Shown in pieces: positions 8,557 through 17,756 of a DNA stretch of 64,000 nt. The notes under the pieces are model-generated. The model was not told the DNA's origin and did not search any database. It worked only from the letters and a program-made list of their open reading frames with translations. Source of the stretch: JANMOK01 sp031415055 (GTDB lineage Bacteria; Pseudomonadota; Alphaproteobacteria; Rhodobacterales; Rhodobacteraceae); contig JANOQZ010000016.1 of NCBI GenBank assembly GCA_031415055.1, positions 76,217 through 140,216 of the forward strand, in the 5' to 3' direction. The position numbers and the translations under genes are program-made. Positions within the stretch are counted from its first letter, which is position 1. Each line of letters opens with the position of its first letter.

Positions 8557-9195
8557 ATGAACCATGCAAAATTACTGTTCACCGCCAGCCTGATCGGCTT
8601 TGCGGTGCTGCCAGCCCAAGCCAAAAACTTGCAAACCGCCCTGTTCGCTGGCGGCTGTTTTTGGAGCGTTGAGAAAGATTTCGACCATGTCAAAGGCGTG
8701 GTTGGCACCATTTCCGGTTTTTCGGGCGGTACCACTGCCAACCCCAGCTATCATCAGGTTGCACTCGGTGGAACTGGGCACCTAGAGACGGTGCAAGTAA
8801 CTTATGATGCCGACGTCATCAGCTATGAAGCTTTGGTCACCGAATTCTTCCACATGACCGACGTGACCGACGCGGGTGGCCAGTTCTGCGACCGCGGCCA
8901 AGAATATCAGACTGCGGTTTTTGCCGGTTCTGCGGACGAGATGGCCATTGCAAAGTCAATTTCGGCTGCGGCGGCAATTACTTTGGGCCAAGACATTGCC
9001 ACCGCACTTTTACCAGCCGGGGCTTTCTATGCCGCCGAGGATTACCACCAGAATTTCTATGCCAGTAACGAGCTGACGTCCTCGGGCGCATCGACTAAGG
9101 CCGAGCGCTACAAAAGTTATCGGGCAGGTTGCGGGCGAGACGCACGAGTATTGCAACTTTGGGGCAGCGAAGCATTTAGCGTAACGCGCGGTTAA
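8557..9195 (+). CDS. msrA: peptide-methionine (S)-S-oxide reductase, exported
   Basis: From ATG 8557 (AAAAGGA at 8541-8547, somewhat distant) the 212-residue protein has a clear signal peptide ending near LPAQA, so it should act in the periplasm. The catalytic motif GCFWS follows at about residue 30. Downstream are GYSGG-like GFSGG, HLETVQVTYD and QYQTAVF-like EYQTAVF, all MsrA landmarks. A C-terminal Cys (AGCGRD) may be the resolving residue. MsrA repairs methionine-S-sulfoxide. An upstream in-frame extension is open but would bury the signal peptide. Confidence 0.92.
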   Translation: MNHAKLLFTASLIGFAVLPAQAKNLQTALFAGGCFWSVEKDFDHVKGVVGTISGFSGGTTANPSYHQVALGGTGHLETVQVTYDADVISYEALVTEFFHMTDVTDAGGQFCDRGQEYQTAVFAGSADEMAIAKSISAAAAITLGQDIATALLPAGAFYAAEDYHQNFYASNELTSSGASTKAERYKSYRAGCGRDARVLQLWGSEAFSVTRG

Positions 9196-9201
9196 CGCGC
9201 G

Positions 9202-9837
9202 GTGACGCGATTATCGCTGGATCATATTGTCATCGGCGCAGCTTCGCTTGACGAAGGGTGCCGGTGGCTGGAAAGCAAGCTGGGCGTGGCGTCCGTTGGT
9301 GGCGGCAAACACGTAGCCATGGGTACGCATAATGCGCTTTGGCGATTGGATTGCTGCTATCTGGAAGTGGTGGCAATTGACCCCACTGCGGCTGCCCCCA
9401 CGCGTCCGCGATGGTTTGCTTTGGATAACCCTTTGCTTCAGGCAAAACTGCGCAATCGGCCACGGTTGTTGACTTGGGTTGCCGCCACAAACGGAATTGC
9501 GCTGGATGTAGCCGCAGCCCCCGTTAACATTGGCCAAATACTGGAGGCAAAACGCGACAATCTTGCTTGGAGGATTGCCGTTCCAAAGGATGGCTCCTTA
9601 CCGTCGGAAGGTGCGGTTCCGACCTTGATCCAATGGGCCAGCGGCAGTGTTTCACCTAAGGAAACGTTGCCTAGTCAGGGATTGGTTTTAGAAGAACTAT
9701 CCGTTGGCCTTCGCGGCGACAAGGCGCGATTCTTGTCGCTGCGCGGTATAACGGCACCGGTGATTTTCGGCGAAATTGGTAAGTTGACTGCGCACATCAG
9801 CAACGCTGCCAAGTCTTTGACTTTGGTGATGGATTAG
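9202..9837 (+). CDS. VOC/glyoxalase-like family protein
   Basis: The 211-residue protein begins with GTG six bases after the msrA stop. The N-terminus LSLDHIVIGAASLDEG is typical of glyoxalase_3-type VOC proteins and includes the metal His. A second segment (EVVAIDP) could provide the metal Glu. This subfamily has no assigned reaction. Tight spacing suggests an operon with msrA. Confidence 0.7.
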   Translation: MTRLSLDHIVIGAASLDEGCRWLESKLGVASVGGGKHVAMGTHNALWRLDCCYLEVVAIDPTAAAPTRPRWFALDNPLLQAKLRNRPRLLTWVAATNGIALDVAAAPVNIGQILEAKRDNLAWRIAVPKDGSLPSEGAVPTLIQWASGSVSPKETLPSQGLVLEELSVGLRGDKARFLSLRGITAPVIFGEIGKLTAHISNAAKSLTLVMD

Positions 9838-9852
9838 TCCGACAAACGCCAA

Positions 9853-10152
9853 TCAATAAAACATTTCGACATTGTTTTTCAACACGATCCGCACCGAGGC
9901 TATAATCAAGATTACAATCAACGGCGTTATATCAATTGCACCCATGTTTGGTAGGAATTTGCGGATCAGGTTGCGAATTGGCGCGTAAATTGGTTGAATA
10001 ATCCGCTGTATCCCATTCCAGACTTGATAAACCAAAGGTTGGCGAATGTTGAGCACCTGAAAGTTGATCAACCAGCTCATGATCACATGAGCGATGACAA
10101 AAAACCATAAGACGCCAAGCAGCAAATCGATGATCTGGTAGATCGAATACAT
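9853..10152 (-). CDS. YggT family membrane protein
   Basis: The 99-residue protein from ATG 10152 has two YggT-type hydrophobic segments. The conserved linker YAPIRNLIRKFLPNMGAIDITPL contains the IRK and P-x-x-G-x-I-D motifs. The family is implicated in envelope processes such as osmotic-shock tolerance and chloroplast nucleoid or division, but its biochemical role is unsettled. It is convergent with the VOC gene. Confidence 0.9.
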   Translation of the reverse strand: MYSIYQIIDLLLGVLWFFVIAHVIMSWLINFQVLNIRQPLVYQVWNGIQRIIQPIYAPIRNLIRKFLPNMGAIDITPLIVILIIASVRIVLKNNVEMFY

Positions 10153-10288
10153 GTTCAGTCCTTTGCACCAAGCGCGGCACAATTAGGGTTTCATCGGGCT
10201 TTGCGCAAGATGGACAACGCGAGGCAGTACTTGCCAGTCAGTTGCAACCGTTGTCATATCGCGCCCGAGCAAGAAAAGGACGGGGCAG

Positions 10289-11614
10289 ATGGTCAATCGC
10301 AAGGGCATTTTCGGCTGGATGATGTATGACTGGGCCAGCCAGCCGTTTCATACTTTGTTGATTACCTTTATTTTTGCGCCATATTTCGCCAATTTTGTCG
10401 CGTCGGATCCAGTTTCCGGCCAGTCGCAATGGGGCATAGCCATGGGGATTGGCGGGGTCTTGATTGCGCTGATGTCACCCTTGTTGGGCATCATGGCCGA
10501 CCGGTCGGGTCCGCGTAAACCGTGGATATTCGGGTTCTCGATCCTTTATGTGATCGGCACATTGATGCTGTGGCAGGCCGTACCGATGGCTCCCAATCCG
10601 TGGACGATTCTGTTTTGGTTTGTGGTTGGTTTGATTGGCGTGGAATTGACCACCAGTTTCACCAACGCCATGTTGCCGGACCTTGGCAACAAAGATGAGA
10701 TCGGGCGCATTTCCGGATCAGGCTGGGCTTTGGGTTACGTCGGCGGCTTGATCACGTTGGTTATCGTGCTGCTGCTGATGGTGGCCAATCCCGTTGCGGG
10801 GACTACTTTGTTTGGGTTCCAGCCGATATTTGGCTTAGACCCGACGACTTTTGAGGGCGAACGCGCAACCGGCCCGTTGACTGCTATTTGGTATGTTATT
10901 TTCATCATCCCGTTGTTCATCTGGACCCCCGATTTGGGGCGTCGGATTGGCGTGAAAGCATCGCTGTCACAGGCAGCCGTCGATTTGGTAACGACAGTTA
11001 AAGAACTGCCAAAACAACCCAGTTTTCTGTCTTATCTCGTCTCGTCCATGATTTACCGCGATGCTTTGAACGGGCTTTATACCTTTGGCGGGATTTATGC
11101 CGCAGGCGTATTGGGTTGGTCGACAATTCAAATTGGCATATTCGGCATCATTGCGTCCTTCGCCGGGATTTTGGGCGCTTGGCTGGGGGGCCGGGCGGAT
11201 AGTTCACTTGGGTCCAAGCCAGTGATTGTGAGCTGTATTTGGGTGCTGATCGCGGTTTCGGCGGCGATAATTTTGACCTCGAAAACTTCGGTTTTTGGCA
11301 TGACGGTGGCCGAAGGGTCCAGCTTGCCAACGATCGTATTCTACATCTGTGGCGCGTTCATTGGTGCCGCCGGTGGCTCGCTGCAAGCCGCCAGCCGCAC
11401 CATGGTTGTGCACCAAGCCGATCCTGAGAAAATCACCGAAGCTTTCGGCTTGTTCGCCCTGACCGGCAAAGCGACCGCCTTTATTGCGCCGTTTGCAATT
11501 GCCTTCGCCACCTCGGCGACGGGCAGCCAGCGCCTTGGCGTCAGCCCGGTGATTGCGCTGTTCCTGATCGGGCTAGTGCTGCTATACTGGGTGAAAACCA
11601 AACCCGAGGCTTGA
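10289..11614 (+). CDS. UMF1-family MFS transporter
   Basis: The 441-residue protein has about twelve hydrophobic segments. The N-terminal WMMYDWASQPFHTLL and the loop GIMADRSGPRKP are the usual signatures of the UMF1/Atg22-like major facilitator group; in fungi Atg22 exports amino acids from the vacuole. The bacterial substrate is unknown. The start follows a GGGG-containing leader. mepA begins three bases after its stop, so the two are likely co-transcribed. Confidence 0.85.
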   Translation: MVNRKGIFGWMMYDWASQPFHTLLITFIFAPYFANFVASDPVSGQSQWGIAMGIGGVLIALMSPLLGIMADRSGPRKPWIFGFSILYVIGTLMLWQAVPMAPNPWTILFWFVVGLIGVELTTSFTNAMLPDLGNKDEIGRISGSGWALGYVGGLITLVIVLLLMVANPVAGTTLFGFQPIFGLDPTTFEGERATGPLTAIWYVIFIIPLFIWTPDLGRRIGVKASLSQAAVDLVTTVKELPKQPSFLSYLVSSMIYRDALNGLYTFGGIYAAGVLGWSTIQIGIFGIIASFAGILGAWLGGRADSSLGSKPVIVSCIWVLIAVSAAIILTSKTSVFGMTVAEGSSLPTIVFYICGAFIGAAGGSLQAASRTMVVHQADPEKITEAFGLFALTGKATAFIAPFAIAFATSATGSQRLGVSPVIALFLIGLVLLYWVKTKPEA

Positions 11615-11617
11615 GCA

Positions 11618-12475
11618 ATGATCCGCATTCTATCGGGCATCTTTGCCCTGATACTGGTCGCATCGCCGGTGCTGGCCGATACCGCCGCGAAAAACCTTTT
11701 TGGTGCGGTGGACCTGCCTTCATCGCACCAGGCCACGGCGGTGGGGGCCTATTCCAAGGGTTGTTTGGCAGGTGCGGTTGAATTGCCGGAAAACGGTCCA
11801 ACTTGGCAAGCAATGCGGCTGTCGCGCAACCGCAATTGGGGGCATCCAAACCTGATTGCCTATATCGAACGGTTGAGCGAACGGGCTTCGCAACTGGGCT
11901 GGAACGGGTTGTATATCGGCGACATGGCACAGCCGCGCGGCGGGCCGATGAATGGCGGTCACGCCTCACACCAATCTGGGTTGGACGTGGACATTTGGCT
12001 TTCGCCCGCGATGGATCTGAACCTAAGCCGCGACCAACGCGAAAGCCTGTCTGCGATCAATGTGCGCACCGCCGATCAGCGCGGTTTGAACGACCACTGG
12101 ACGCGCAACCACTATGAAATTCTACGGGCCGCCGCGATGGACCCGGCGGTAGCGCGTATTTTTATAACGCCACCTGCGAAATTGTGGATGTGCAAAAATT
12201 CGCCCGCAGGCGACCGCGCTTGGCTGCACAAAATCAGGCCATGGTGGGCGCATAACGACCATTTCCATGTTCGCTTGAATTGCCCAAGAGGGGCGACGTT
12301 GTGCGAAGAACAAGACCCGATCCCTGCAGGAGACGGCTGCAAGGATGCCATCTGGTGGGTGACCGAGGCGTTGGAGCCGCAAAAACCCGACCCGAACGCA
12401 CCAATCGTGCCACCAAAGAGGCCATTGACTATGGCCGATCTACCCGAACAATGTCGGGCGGTTTTGCAAGAGTGA
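11618..12475 (+). CDS. mepA: penicillin-insensitive murein endopeptidase
   Basis: The 285-residue protein has a signal peptide (cleavage near VLADTA). Zinc-ligand motifs of the LAS metallopeptidase family are present: HASHQSGLDVDIW (H...D) and NDHFHVRLNCP (H-x-H). MepA cuts DD- and LD-crosslinks in peptidoglycan in the periplasm. Six cysteines in the C-terminal half could form disulfides, as in Escherichia coli MepA. Its stop overlaps the GTG start of the next gene. Confidence 0.93.
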   Translation: MIRILSGIFALILVASPVLADTAAKNLFGAVDLPSSHQATAVGAYSKGCLAGAVELPENGPTWQAMRLSRNRNWGHPNLIAYIERLSERASQLGWNGLYIGDMAQPRGGPMNGGHASHQSGLDVDIWLSPAMDLNLSRDQRESLSAINVRTADQRGLNDHWTRNHYEILRAAAMDPAVARIFITPPAKLWMCKNSPAGDRAWLHKIRPWWAHNDHFHVRLNCPRGATLCEEQDPIPAGDGCKDAIWWVTEALEPQKPDPNAPIVPPKRPLTMADLPEQCRAVLQE

Positions 12476-13353
12476 AGCAGGTTTTCTTGATCGCTACGTT
12501 GTTAGGTGTCTCGGCATTCGCCGCCGTGCCAGCACCGACTTTGCGCTTGGTCAGCGAAACGCAATGGTCGGGTGATAACGCGATGCATGGCGGATTTTCG
12601 GCAATATCAGTCGCAGCAGACGGCCTAGATTTCATCGCCTTGAGCGATAAGGGTAACTACGTGAAAGGTCGATTGTCGCGGGAGAGTGGCGAGATCACTG
12701 GCGTTGACACCACCGAATACGGGCAATTGTTATCGACCAAGGGCGAGCGGTTGGTTGACGATGACTTTGATTCCGAAGGTCTGGCTATTGCGCCCGATGG
12801 CACCGCTTACGTCAGTTTCGAAGCGAATGACCGGATCGCCGTTTCCAACAATATTGCAGCAGCAGCGAGCGAACTTCTGCGCCATGACGATTTTCGCAAG
12901 CTGCAAAGCAACTCCTCGCTAGAGGCACTGGCGCTGGCCCCCAATGGCGTGCTGATGGCGATACCGGAACGATCTGGCCGATGGGAACGGCCCTTTCCGG
13001 TCTATCGCTGGCAGCTAGGTGCTTGGCTGGATACTTGGGCTTTGCCGCGTTCGGGCGAATATCTGGTGACCGACGCTGCTTTTGGACCCGACGGAAAGTT
13101 GTATTTACTCGAGCGTGAATTGGCGCTGTTCGACCTTGGATTCAGTTCGCGCATTCGCCGTTTCAGCATTCAGGCCGATGGCTTTGATGCCGGCGAGACC
13201 CTTTTGGAAACCCCATATGGCACGCATGGAAACCTTGAAGGAATTTCGGTCTGGAACGATCCAAACGGACAAATCCGTCTGACTATGATTTCAGACGATA
13301 ATTTCAGCGTGTTTCTGTCGACGCAGATTGTGGAATATGTGTTGGAACAATAG
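12472..13353 (+). CDS. esterase-like phytase-domain protein, exported
   Basis: GTG at 12472 overlaps the mepA stop (GTGA) and gives a 293-residue protein with a direct signal peptide (VFLIATLLGVSAFAAVPA); an upstream ATG at 12451 is an alternative. The body follows the 'esterase-like activity of phytase' (PF13449-type) pattern: GGFSAISVAADG, DSEGLAIAPDGTAYVSFE, NSSLEALALAPNG and GNLEGISVW, which are blades of a beta-propeller. The substrate is unknown. The last 50 bases overlap the convergent transporter gene. Confidence 0.8.
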   Translation: MKQVFLIATLLGVSAFAAVPAPTLRLVSETQWSGDNAMHGGFSAISVAADGLDFIALSDKGNYVKGRLSRESGEITGVDTTEYGQLLSTKGERLVDDDFDSEGLAIAPDGTAYVSFEANDRIAVSNNIAAAASELLRHDDFRKLQSNSSLEALALAPNGVLMAIPERSGRWERPFPVYRWQLGAWLDTWALPRSGEYLVTDAAFGPDGKLYLLERELALFDLGFSSRIRRFSIQADGFDAGETLLETPYGTHGNLEGISVWNDPNGQIRLTMISDDNFSVFLSTQIVEYVLEQ

Positions 13354-14224
13354 TCCGCGCCAGAACGCGTTCGCGGTAAAACGTGTAAACGCCCGAACCA
13401 ACCACGATCAAGCTGCCGATCACCGCCCAAGTATCCGGGATTTCGCCAAAGGCAAAATAGCCCACGACAACCGCAACAAGGATGGCGGTGTAGCGAAAGG
13501 GTGAAACGACGGCGACCTCGCCAACCCGCATGGCGGTGACCGCAAAAATCAGACCAAAGACCAGCAGGAATGCGCAAAAGAAAAGCGTGACCAGTGGTCC
13601 GCCAAGATTTGCAGGCCAAGTGCTGGTCGCCGCCACCAATGTTCCCATCAGCGTCACTGCCGCCGAAGCGAAAAAGGCAACCAGTAGCGACGGCGTTTGC
13701 TGCGACAGCCCGCGCGTCACCAAATCGCGCAGCACAACGAATGCCACCGAAGCAAGAGCCAACAGCGAATAGTTGTTGAATCCATCGGCACCGGGTTTGA
13801 CGATCAAAAGCACACCGATAAAACCGATGATGATGGCCGCATAGCGTCGCCAGCCAACCTTATGGCCCAGGAACCAAGCCCCTGCTAAAGTCAAAGCAAG
13901 AGGCACGGCTTGGACAATGGCCGAGATCAAGCCAAGTTCCAGATGAAACAGGGCAGTCAAAAAGCAAACCGCGGCCCCAAGGTCGGCCAAAGTTCGCACC
14001 AATATTAGCCAAAAATCCCGCCCACGCGGCATTGTGTTGAATGCGCCCTGATGCCAAGCCAGTGCACCCAGAAGCGATGTGGAAATCAGCCCACGCAGGC
14101 AAATTGCCTGATAAAGCGTCAGCTCTTCGGCCAACGATTTCATGATTGCATCCGACGACACGAATGCCGTCATTGACCCAATCATGTAGAGCGAGCCAAG
14201 CATATTGTCGGACAGGCGGTTCAT
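13304..14224 (-). CDS. EamA/DMT-family transporter
   Basis: From ATG 14224 the 306-residue protein contains about ten hydrophobic helices in two EamA repeats. ATSTWPANLGGPL lies between repeats, and GLIFAVTAMRVGEVAVVSPFRYTAIL is the typical second-repeat signature. It probably exports a small metabolite, with substrate unknown. The ATG overlaps the stop of the dehydrogenase gene upstream, indicating co-translation. The 3' end overlaps the convergent phytase-like gene by 50 bases. Confidence 0.88.
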   Translation of the reverse strand: MNRLSDNMLGSLYMIGSMTAFVSSDAIMKSLAEELTLYQAICLRGLISTSLLGALAWHQGAFNTMPRGRDFWLILVRTLADLGAAVCFLTALFHLELGLISAIVQAVPLALTLAGAWFLGHKVGWRRYAAIIIGFIGVLLIVKPGADGFNNYSLLALASVAFVVLRDLVTRGLSQQTPSLLVAFFASAAVTLMGTLVAATSTWPANLGGPLVTLFFCAFLLVFGLIFAVTAMRVGEVAVVSPFRYTAILVAVVVGYFAFGEIPDTWAVIGSLIVVGSGVYTFYRERVLARTIVPTHIPQSASTETR

Positions 14225-15186
14225 TCGAAGGCCGGAACCTCCCAGCGTTCGCTGGCAATCGAGCGGCGTACGGCATCGACAATGTAAAAGGCATCCAGAC
14301 CATCTTGCAGCGTCGACAGCGGTTTGCGGCCTTTGCCGATGCATTGGTCTATGAAATGGCGCTGCACATGCATGAACGAATCCCAATAAGCGGCATCGTC
14401 CCAGCCAGCATGCGGCTGATGGATATTCTTAATGGCGTCCCACCCCGAAGTCGCAGTGCCTTCCGACCCGAATACTTTCAGTGTCGATGTCCAAGGATCA
14501 CGGCTCCAATCCTCCGCCGCCCATGACGCCCAAAGATGCGCGATAACGCCGCTGTCGTATTGCAGCGTGATGCCGATCTGATCTTCCGCCCCTTTGGCGG
14601 TGAAATGGACATTGCTTTTCACTCCCATCACCTTCGTCGGACGCCCGCAGAAATGCAGCGACACATAGGCTGGATGGATCATCATATCTGTCATCATGAA
14701 GTCGGGCGTGCCAAATTCGGGCGGCTGGCGATTGTTGTAGATCATCCAGAACGACTGGAACCGCCCCAGTTTGCCCGCCTCCAGATGCACCCGCATGCGC
14801 TGCACTTCGGGGGCGTAAACATAGTTATGCACGGGCATGCAGACTTTTCCGCTGGCCTTTTGCGCGGCGATAAGCTGGCGATAGCCGTCAGCGGTCAGCG
14901 ACACTGGCTTTTCCACCAGCACGTGCTTGCCAGCTTTCAACGCGCGTAGCGCATAGTCGACATGGGTGTCGGGCAGGCTGAGCACGGCTACGGCATCTAC
15001 TTTTGGGTCGGCTAAGATTTCATCGACGCTGGCATATGCCCTGCCGCCGTGGCTTTTTACGAAATTAGCCACATTATCCATACGGCGCGACCACGCCCCG
15101 GCGAATTCGGCCCCTTCCACTTCGGTCAGGCATTCGGCGTGGCGCGTAGCGACGCCGCCGGTTCCAATGAAGGCGATACGAGTCAA
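14221..15186 (-). CDS. Gfo/Idh/MocA family oxidoreductase
   Basis: The 321-residue protein has an N-terminal Rossmann fold (FIGTGGVATRH) and the EKP motif (HVLVEKPVSLTADGYRQL) near residue 93, both typical of NAD(P)-dependent sugar or inositol-type dehydrogenases. HNYVYAPEVQRM and the C-terminal beta-sheet domain follow. The substrate is not assignable. It is coupled to the EamA transporter gene, hinting that the pair handles one metabolite. Confidence 0.87.
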   Translation of the reverse strand: MTRIAFIGTGGVATRHAECLTEVEGAEFAGAWSRRMDNVANFVKSHGGRAYASVDEILADPKVDAVAVLSLPDTHVDYALRALKAGKHVLVEKPVSLTADGYRQLIAAQKASGKVCMPVHNYVYAPEVQRMRVHLEAGKLGRFQSFWMIYNNRQPPEFGTPDFMMTDMMIHPAYVSLHFCGRPTKVMGVKSNVHFTAKGAEDQIGITLQYDSGVIAHLWASWAAEDWSRDPWTSTLKVFGSEGTATSGWDAIKNIHQPHAGWDDAAYWDSFMHVQRHFIDQCIGKGRKPLSTLQDGLDAFYIVDAVRRSIASERWEVPAFE

Positions 15187-15285
15187 GGTGAAATCCTTTG
15201 GCAGTAGCGGCGACGTTGCGTCTTGTGCCCTTCCGATCTATAGGCTTGGCTCGAAACTGGCCAGTCCGAATCCGGGGAATTTCTC

Positions 15286-16113
15286 ATGTCAAATGCCGAT
15301 CTTGAACAAGCAATCGAGGCGGCATGGGAAGACCGTGACGCAATCACGACGGCCACCAAAGGCGCGGTGCGCGCGGCGATTGAGGCCACTTTGGACGCTC
15401 TTGACACGGGTTCGATCCGGGTGGCTGAACGCGGCGAGAATGGCGTTTGGCTGACCAATCAATGGGCGAAGAAGGCAGTGCTATTGGGATTTCGCCTATC
15501 GGAAATGGGCCTGCAATCTGGCGGACCGCAAGGATCATCGTGGTGGGACAAGGTTGACAGCAAATTCCACGGCTGGGGCGAAACCGAGTGGAAAGCTGCT
15601 GGTTTTCGCGCGGTTGCCGGTTCGATCGTGCGGAAGTCGGCCTATGTAGCCCCCGGTGTAGTGCTTATGCCCTCGTTTGTGAACCTTGGCGCCTATGTCG
15701 ATTCTGGTACCATGGTGGATACTTGGGTCACGGTCGGTTCGTGTGCGCAAATCGGCAAGAACGTGCATCTGTCGGGCGGCGTCGGCATCGGCGGCGTGCT
15801 GGAGCCGATGCAGGCCGGACCGACGATCATCGAGGATAATTGTTTCATCGGTGCCCGTTCGGAAGTGGTCGAGGGCTGCATCGTGCGCGAAGGCTCGGTG
15901 CTGGGCATGGGCGTGTTCATCGGCAAATCGACCAAAATCGTCCGCCGCGAAACCGGCGAAGTTTTCTACGGCGAAGTGCCGCCCTATTCGGTAGTGGTCG
16001 CCGGTTCGATGCCTTCGGGTAACGGCCCCAGCCTGTATTGCGCGGTGATTGTGAAGCAGGTGGATGAGCGGACAAGGTCAAAAACCAGCATCAACGAGTT
16101 GCTGCGTGACTGA
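15286..16113 (+). CDS. dapD: tetrahydrodipicolinate N-succinyltransferase
   Basis: The 275-residue enzyme has an N-terminal helical domain and left-handed beta-helix hexapeptide repeats (VVLMPSFVNLGAYVDSGTMV, then GSCAQIGKNVHLSGG and GGVLEPMQAGPTIIED). The conserved ending NELLRD is intact. It catalyses the succinyl-CoA-dependent step of lysine and meso-diaminopimelate synthesis; dapE, for a later step, lies 3 kb downstream. A DUF1801 gene overlaps its 3' end by eight bases. Confidence 0.97.
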   Translation: MSNADLEQAIEAAWEDRDAITTATKGAVRAAIEATLDALDTGSIRVAERGENGVWLTNQWAKKAVLLGFRLSEMGLQSGGPQGSSWWDKVDSKFHGWGETEWKAAGFRAVAGSIVRKSAYVAPGVVLMPSFVNLGAYVDSGTMVDTWVTVGSCAQIGKNVHLSGGVGIGGVLEPMQAGPTIIEDNCFIGARSEVVEGCIVREGSVLGMGVFIGKSTKIVRRETGEVFYGEVPPYSVVVAGSMPSGNGPSLYCAVIVKQVDERTRSKTSINELLRD

Positions 16114-16489
16114 GGTCGCGGAGTTTCTGGTGGCCACGCCACACGCGAAACGCGACGTGCTGCTGGCATTGCGCGAAATTGTCTTGGCAGCAGCGCCGGG
16201 CCTGCACGAACATATCAAATGGAACGCGCCGAGCTATCAATCCGGCGGCGAAGACCGGATCACTTTTAACCTGTCAAAGCCGGACTTGGTGCAAATCGTG
16301 TTCCATCGCGGAGCCAAGGCGGTCGATACCAAGACCGGCAAGCGACTGGTCGAAGATACAAGCAGGTATCTGCGCTGGGCAACCGACCAACGCGCCTATG
16401 TGGCGTTCACATCGTTGGCGGAAGTGGAAGCGCGGCGCGAATGGCTGGCGGGTTTCGTTCCGCGATGGATTGTTGCGGCATCGGTTTGA
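16106..16489 (+). CDS. DUF1801 domain protein
   Basis: Starting with GTG 16106 inside the dapD 3' end gives a 127-residue protein. VAEFLVATPHAKRDVLLALREI, HEHIKWNAPSY and RITFNLSKPD match the DUF1801 (YdhG-like) fold. The family is of unknown function and is sometimes linked to iron or frataxin-like roles on structural grounds. It is translationally coupled to dapD but has no evident lysine-pathway role. Confidence 0.75.
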   Translation: MTEVAEFLVATPHAKRDVLLALREIVLAAAPGLHEHIKWNAPSYQSGGEDRITFNLSKPDLVQIVFHRGAKAVDTKTGKRLVEDTSRYLRWATDQRAYVAFTSLAEVEARREWLAGFVPRWIVAASV

Positions 16490-16496
16490 AATCAGT

Positions 16497-17285
16497 CTAC
16501 CAGCAACAAAACCCACCATCGACCAACAGGTCAACGCCGGTGCAATAAGACGCGGCGTTGGAGGCCAGAAATACCGCCGGACCAACCATTTCCTGCACCG
16601 ATGCCATCCGCCCCATCGGGGTCTGGCGTTCAAATTCGCGGGTTTGATGCACCATTTCGGGCCGGGTGTTCATCGGTGTGGCGGTATATCCGGGGCTGAT
16701 CGAATTGACCCGGATGCCTTTGCTCACCCATTCCATCGCCAGACTTTTGGTCAGATGAATCACTCCAGCCTTTGACGCGTTGTAATGCGCTTGTTGCAAG
16801 CCGCGGTTCACAATCACCCCTGACATCGAGGCGATGTTGATGATCGCCCCACCACCGTTGCGGATCATCGCGCGGGCTTCGGCTTGGCAAGACAGGAACA
16901 CACCCTTGAGGTTTACGTCCATCAAGGTTTGATACTGGTCGATCTGCATTTCCTCGGCGGGGTTGGCGTTGGCGATACCGGCTGCATTCAGGGCAATATT
17001 CAGTGGACCAAGGTTGCGTTCTGTCTGCACCACGGCATCAGCCAAGGCATCCGGATCGGTAACATCGACATTCAGCGCCAGACCGCGTCGCCCGGTTGGT
17101 GCAATCAGCGCCAGAGTTTCGCTCAGTCCGTCGTCGCCGCGCCGGTCGAGGCAAGCGACATCGGCCCCAGCTTGGGCAAATCCCAGCGCAATGCACTGGC
17201 CAATACCGCTGCCTGCGCCGGTGACAAGCGCAACTTTTCCGCTGAGGTCAAAAAGTTTTCGCGTATCAAGTTCGATGAATTTCAT
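16497..17285 (-). CDS. SDR-family oxidoreductase
   Basis: From ATG 17285 the protein has 262 residues. TGAGSGIG is the NAD(P)-binding motif, NAAG and the catalytic triad S (NIASMSG), Y-x-x-x-K (YNASK) are present, and the end VDGGFCCW is typical of classical short-chain dehydrogenases. An Asp after beta-2 (ACLDRRGDD) suggests preference for NAD. The closest types act on sugar alcohols or gluconate, but that is a guess. It converges with the DUF1801 gene. Confidence 0.87.
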   Translation of the reverse strand: MKFIELDTRKLFDLSGKVALVTGAGSGIGQCIALGFAQAGADVACLDRRGDDGLSETLALIAPTGRRGLALNVDVTDPDALADAVVQTERNLGPLNIALNAAGIANANPAEEMQIDQYQTLMDVNLKGVFLSCQAEARAMIRNGGGAIINIASMSGVIVNRGLQQAHYNASKAGVIHLTKSLAMEWVSKGIRVNSISPGYTATPMNTRPEMVHQTREFERQTPMGRMASVQEMVGPAVFLASNAASYCTGVDLLVDGGFCCW

Positions 17286-17405
17286 TGCTGTTCCCAACCC
17301 ACGTTTGAAGCAACTTATGCGCTGGGCAATTTTATCGGCAATCCCCAAACCGATTGACAATTCGTGTTGCTGCTTTCACTTCGGTGAAAAGTTATCGAGC
17401 GATAC

Positions 17406-17747
17406 ATGGACAGCGAACCAAAACCCGAAAAAATCAAACGCCCGCAACTGGTGTTTACCCTACTGGTAGAAGTTGGTCGCTCGAAAGACGACGGTCTGCC
17501 GAAAGACGCCACCGGTGCCGCGCTGATGTGTTACGCCAGCGGTGTGGATGAGGAGGAAGCGGTGCGCGAGACGGTGGCGATATTGAAGCAAGCTGGCATG
17601 TCGCCATTGGATGTTTCCGGCTATGGCACGCTGCAGGAACGGCTGGCGGATGGCCATGATATTGAGGATGAGGAACGGGATCTGATGGCGCGGGCGCTTA
17701 CCGAAAACTCGGTTATTGTCGCGCAGATGACGCCGTTTTTTGACTAG
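17406..17747 (+). CDS. hypothetical protein upstream of pncB
   Basis: I do not recognise a family for this 113-residue, acidic, soluble protein. It contains no signal peptide, membrane segment or metal motif. The central part (DEEEAVRETVAILKQAGMSPLDVSGYGTLQERLADG) is predicted to be helical. It lies nine bases upstream of pncB on the same strand, so it is probably co-transcribed, and a regulatory or NAD-related role is possible but unsupported. Confidence 0.65.
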   Translation: MDSEPKPEKIKRPQLVFTLLVEVGRSKDDGLPKDATGAALMCYASGVDEEEAVRETVAILKQAGMSPLDVSGYGTLQERLADGHDIEDEERDLMARALTENSVIVAQMTPFFD

Positions 17748-17756
17748 GCCAATGCC

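Noticed and set aside
15224..15239. Fifteen of sixteen bases match the 3' end of a common Illumina adapter sequence upstream of dapD.
   Set aside because: It lies in an intergenic region with normal context on both sides and no wider adapter match, so chance is more likely than contamination. Reads over this site would settle it.
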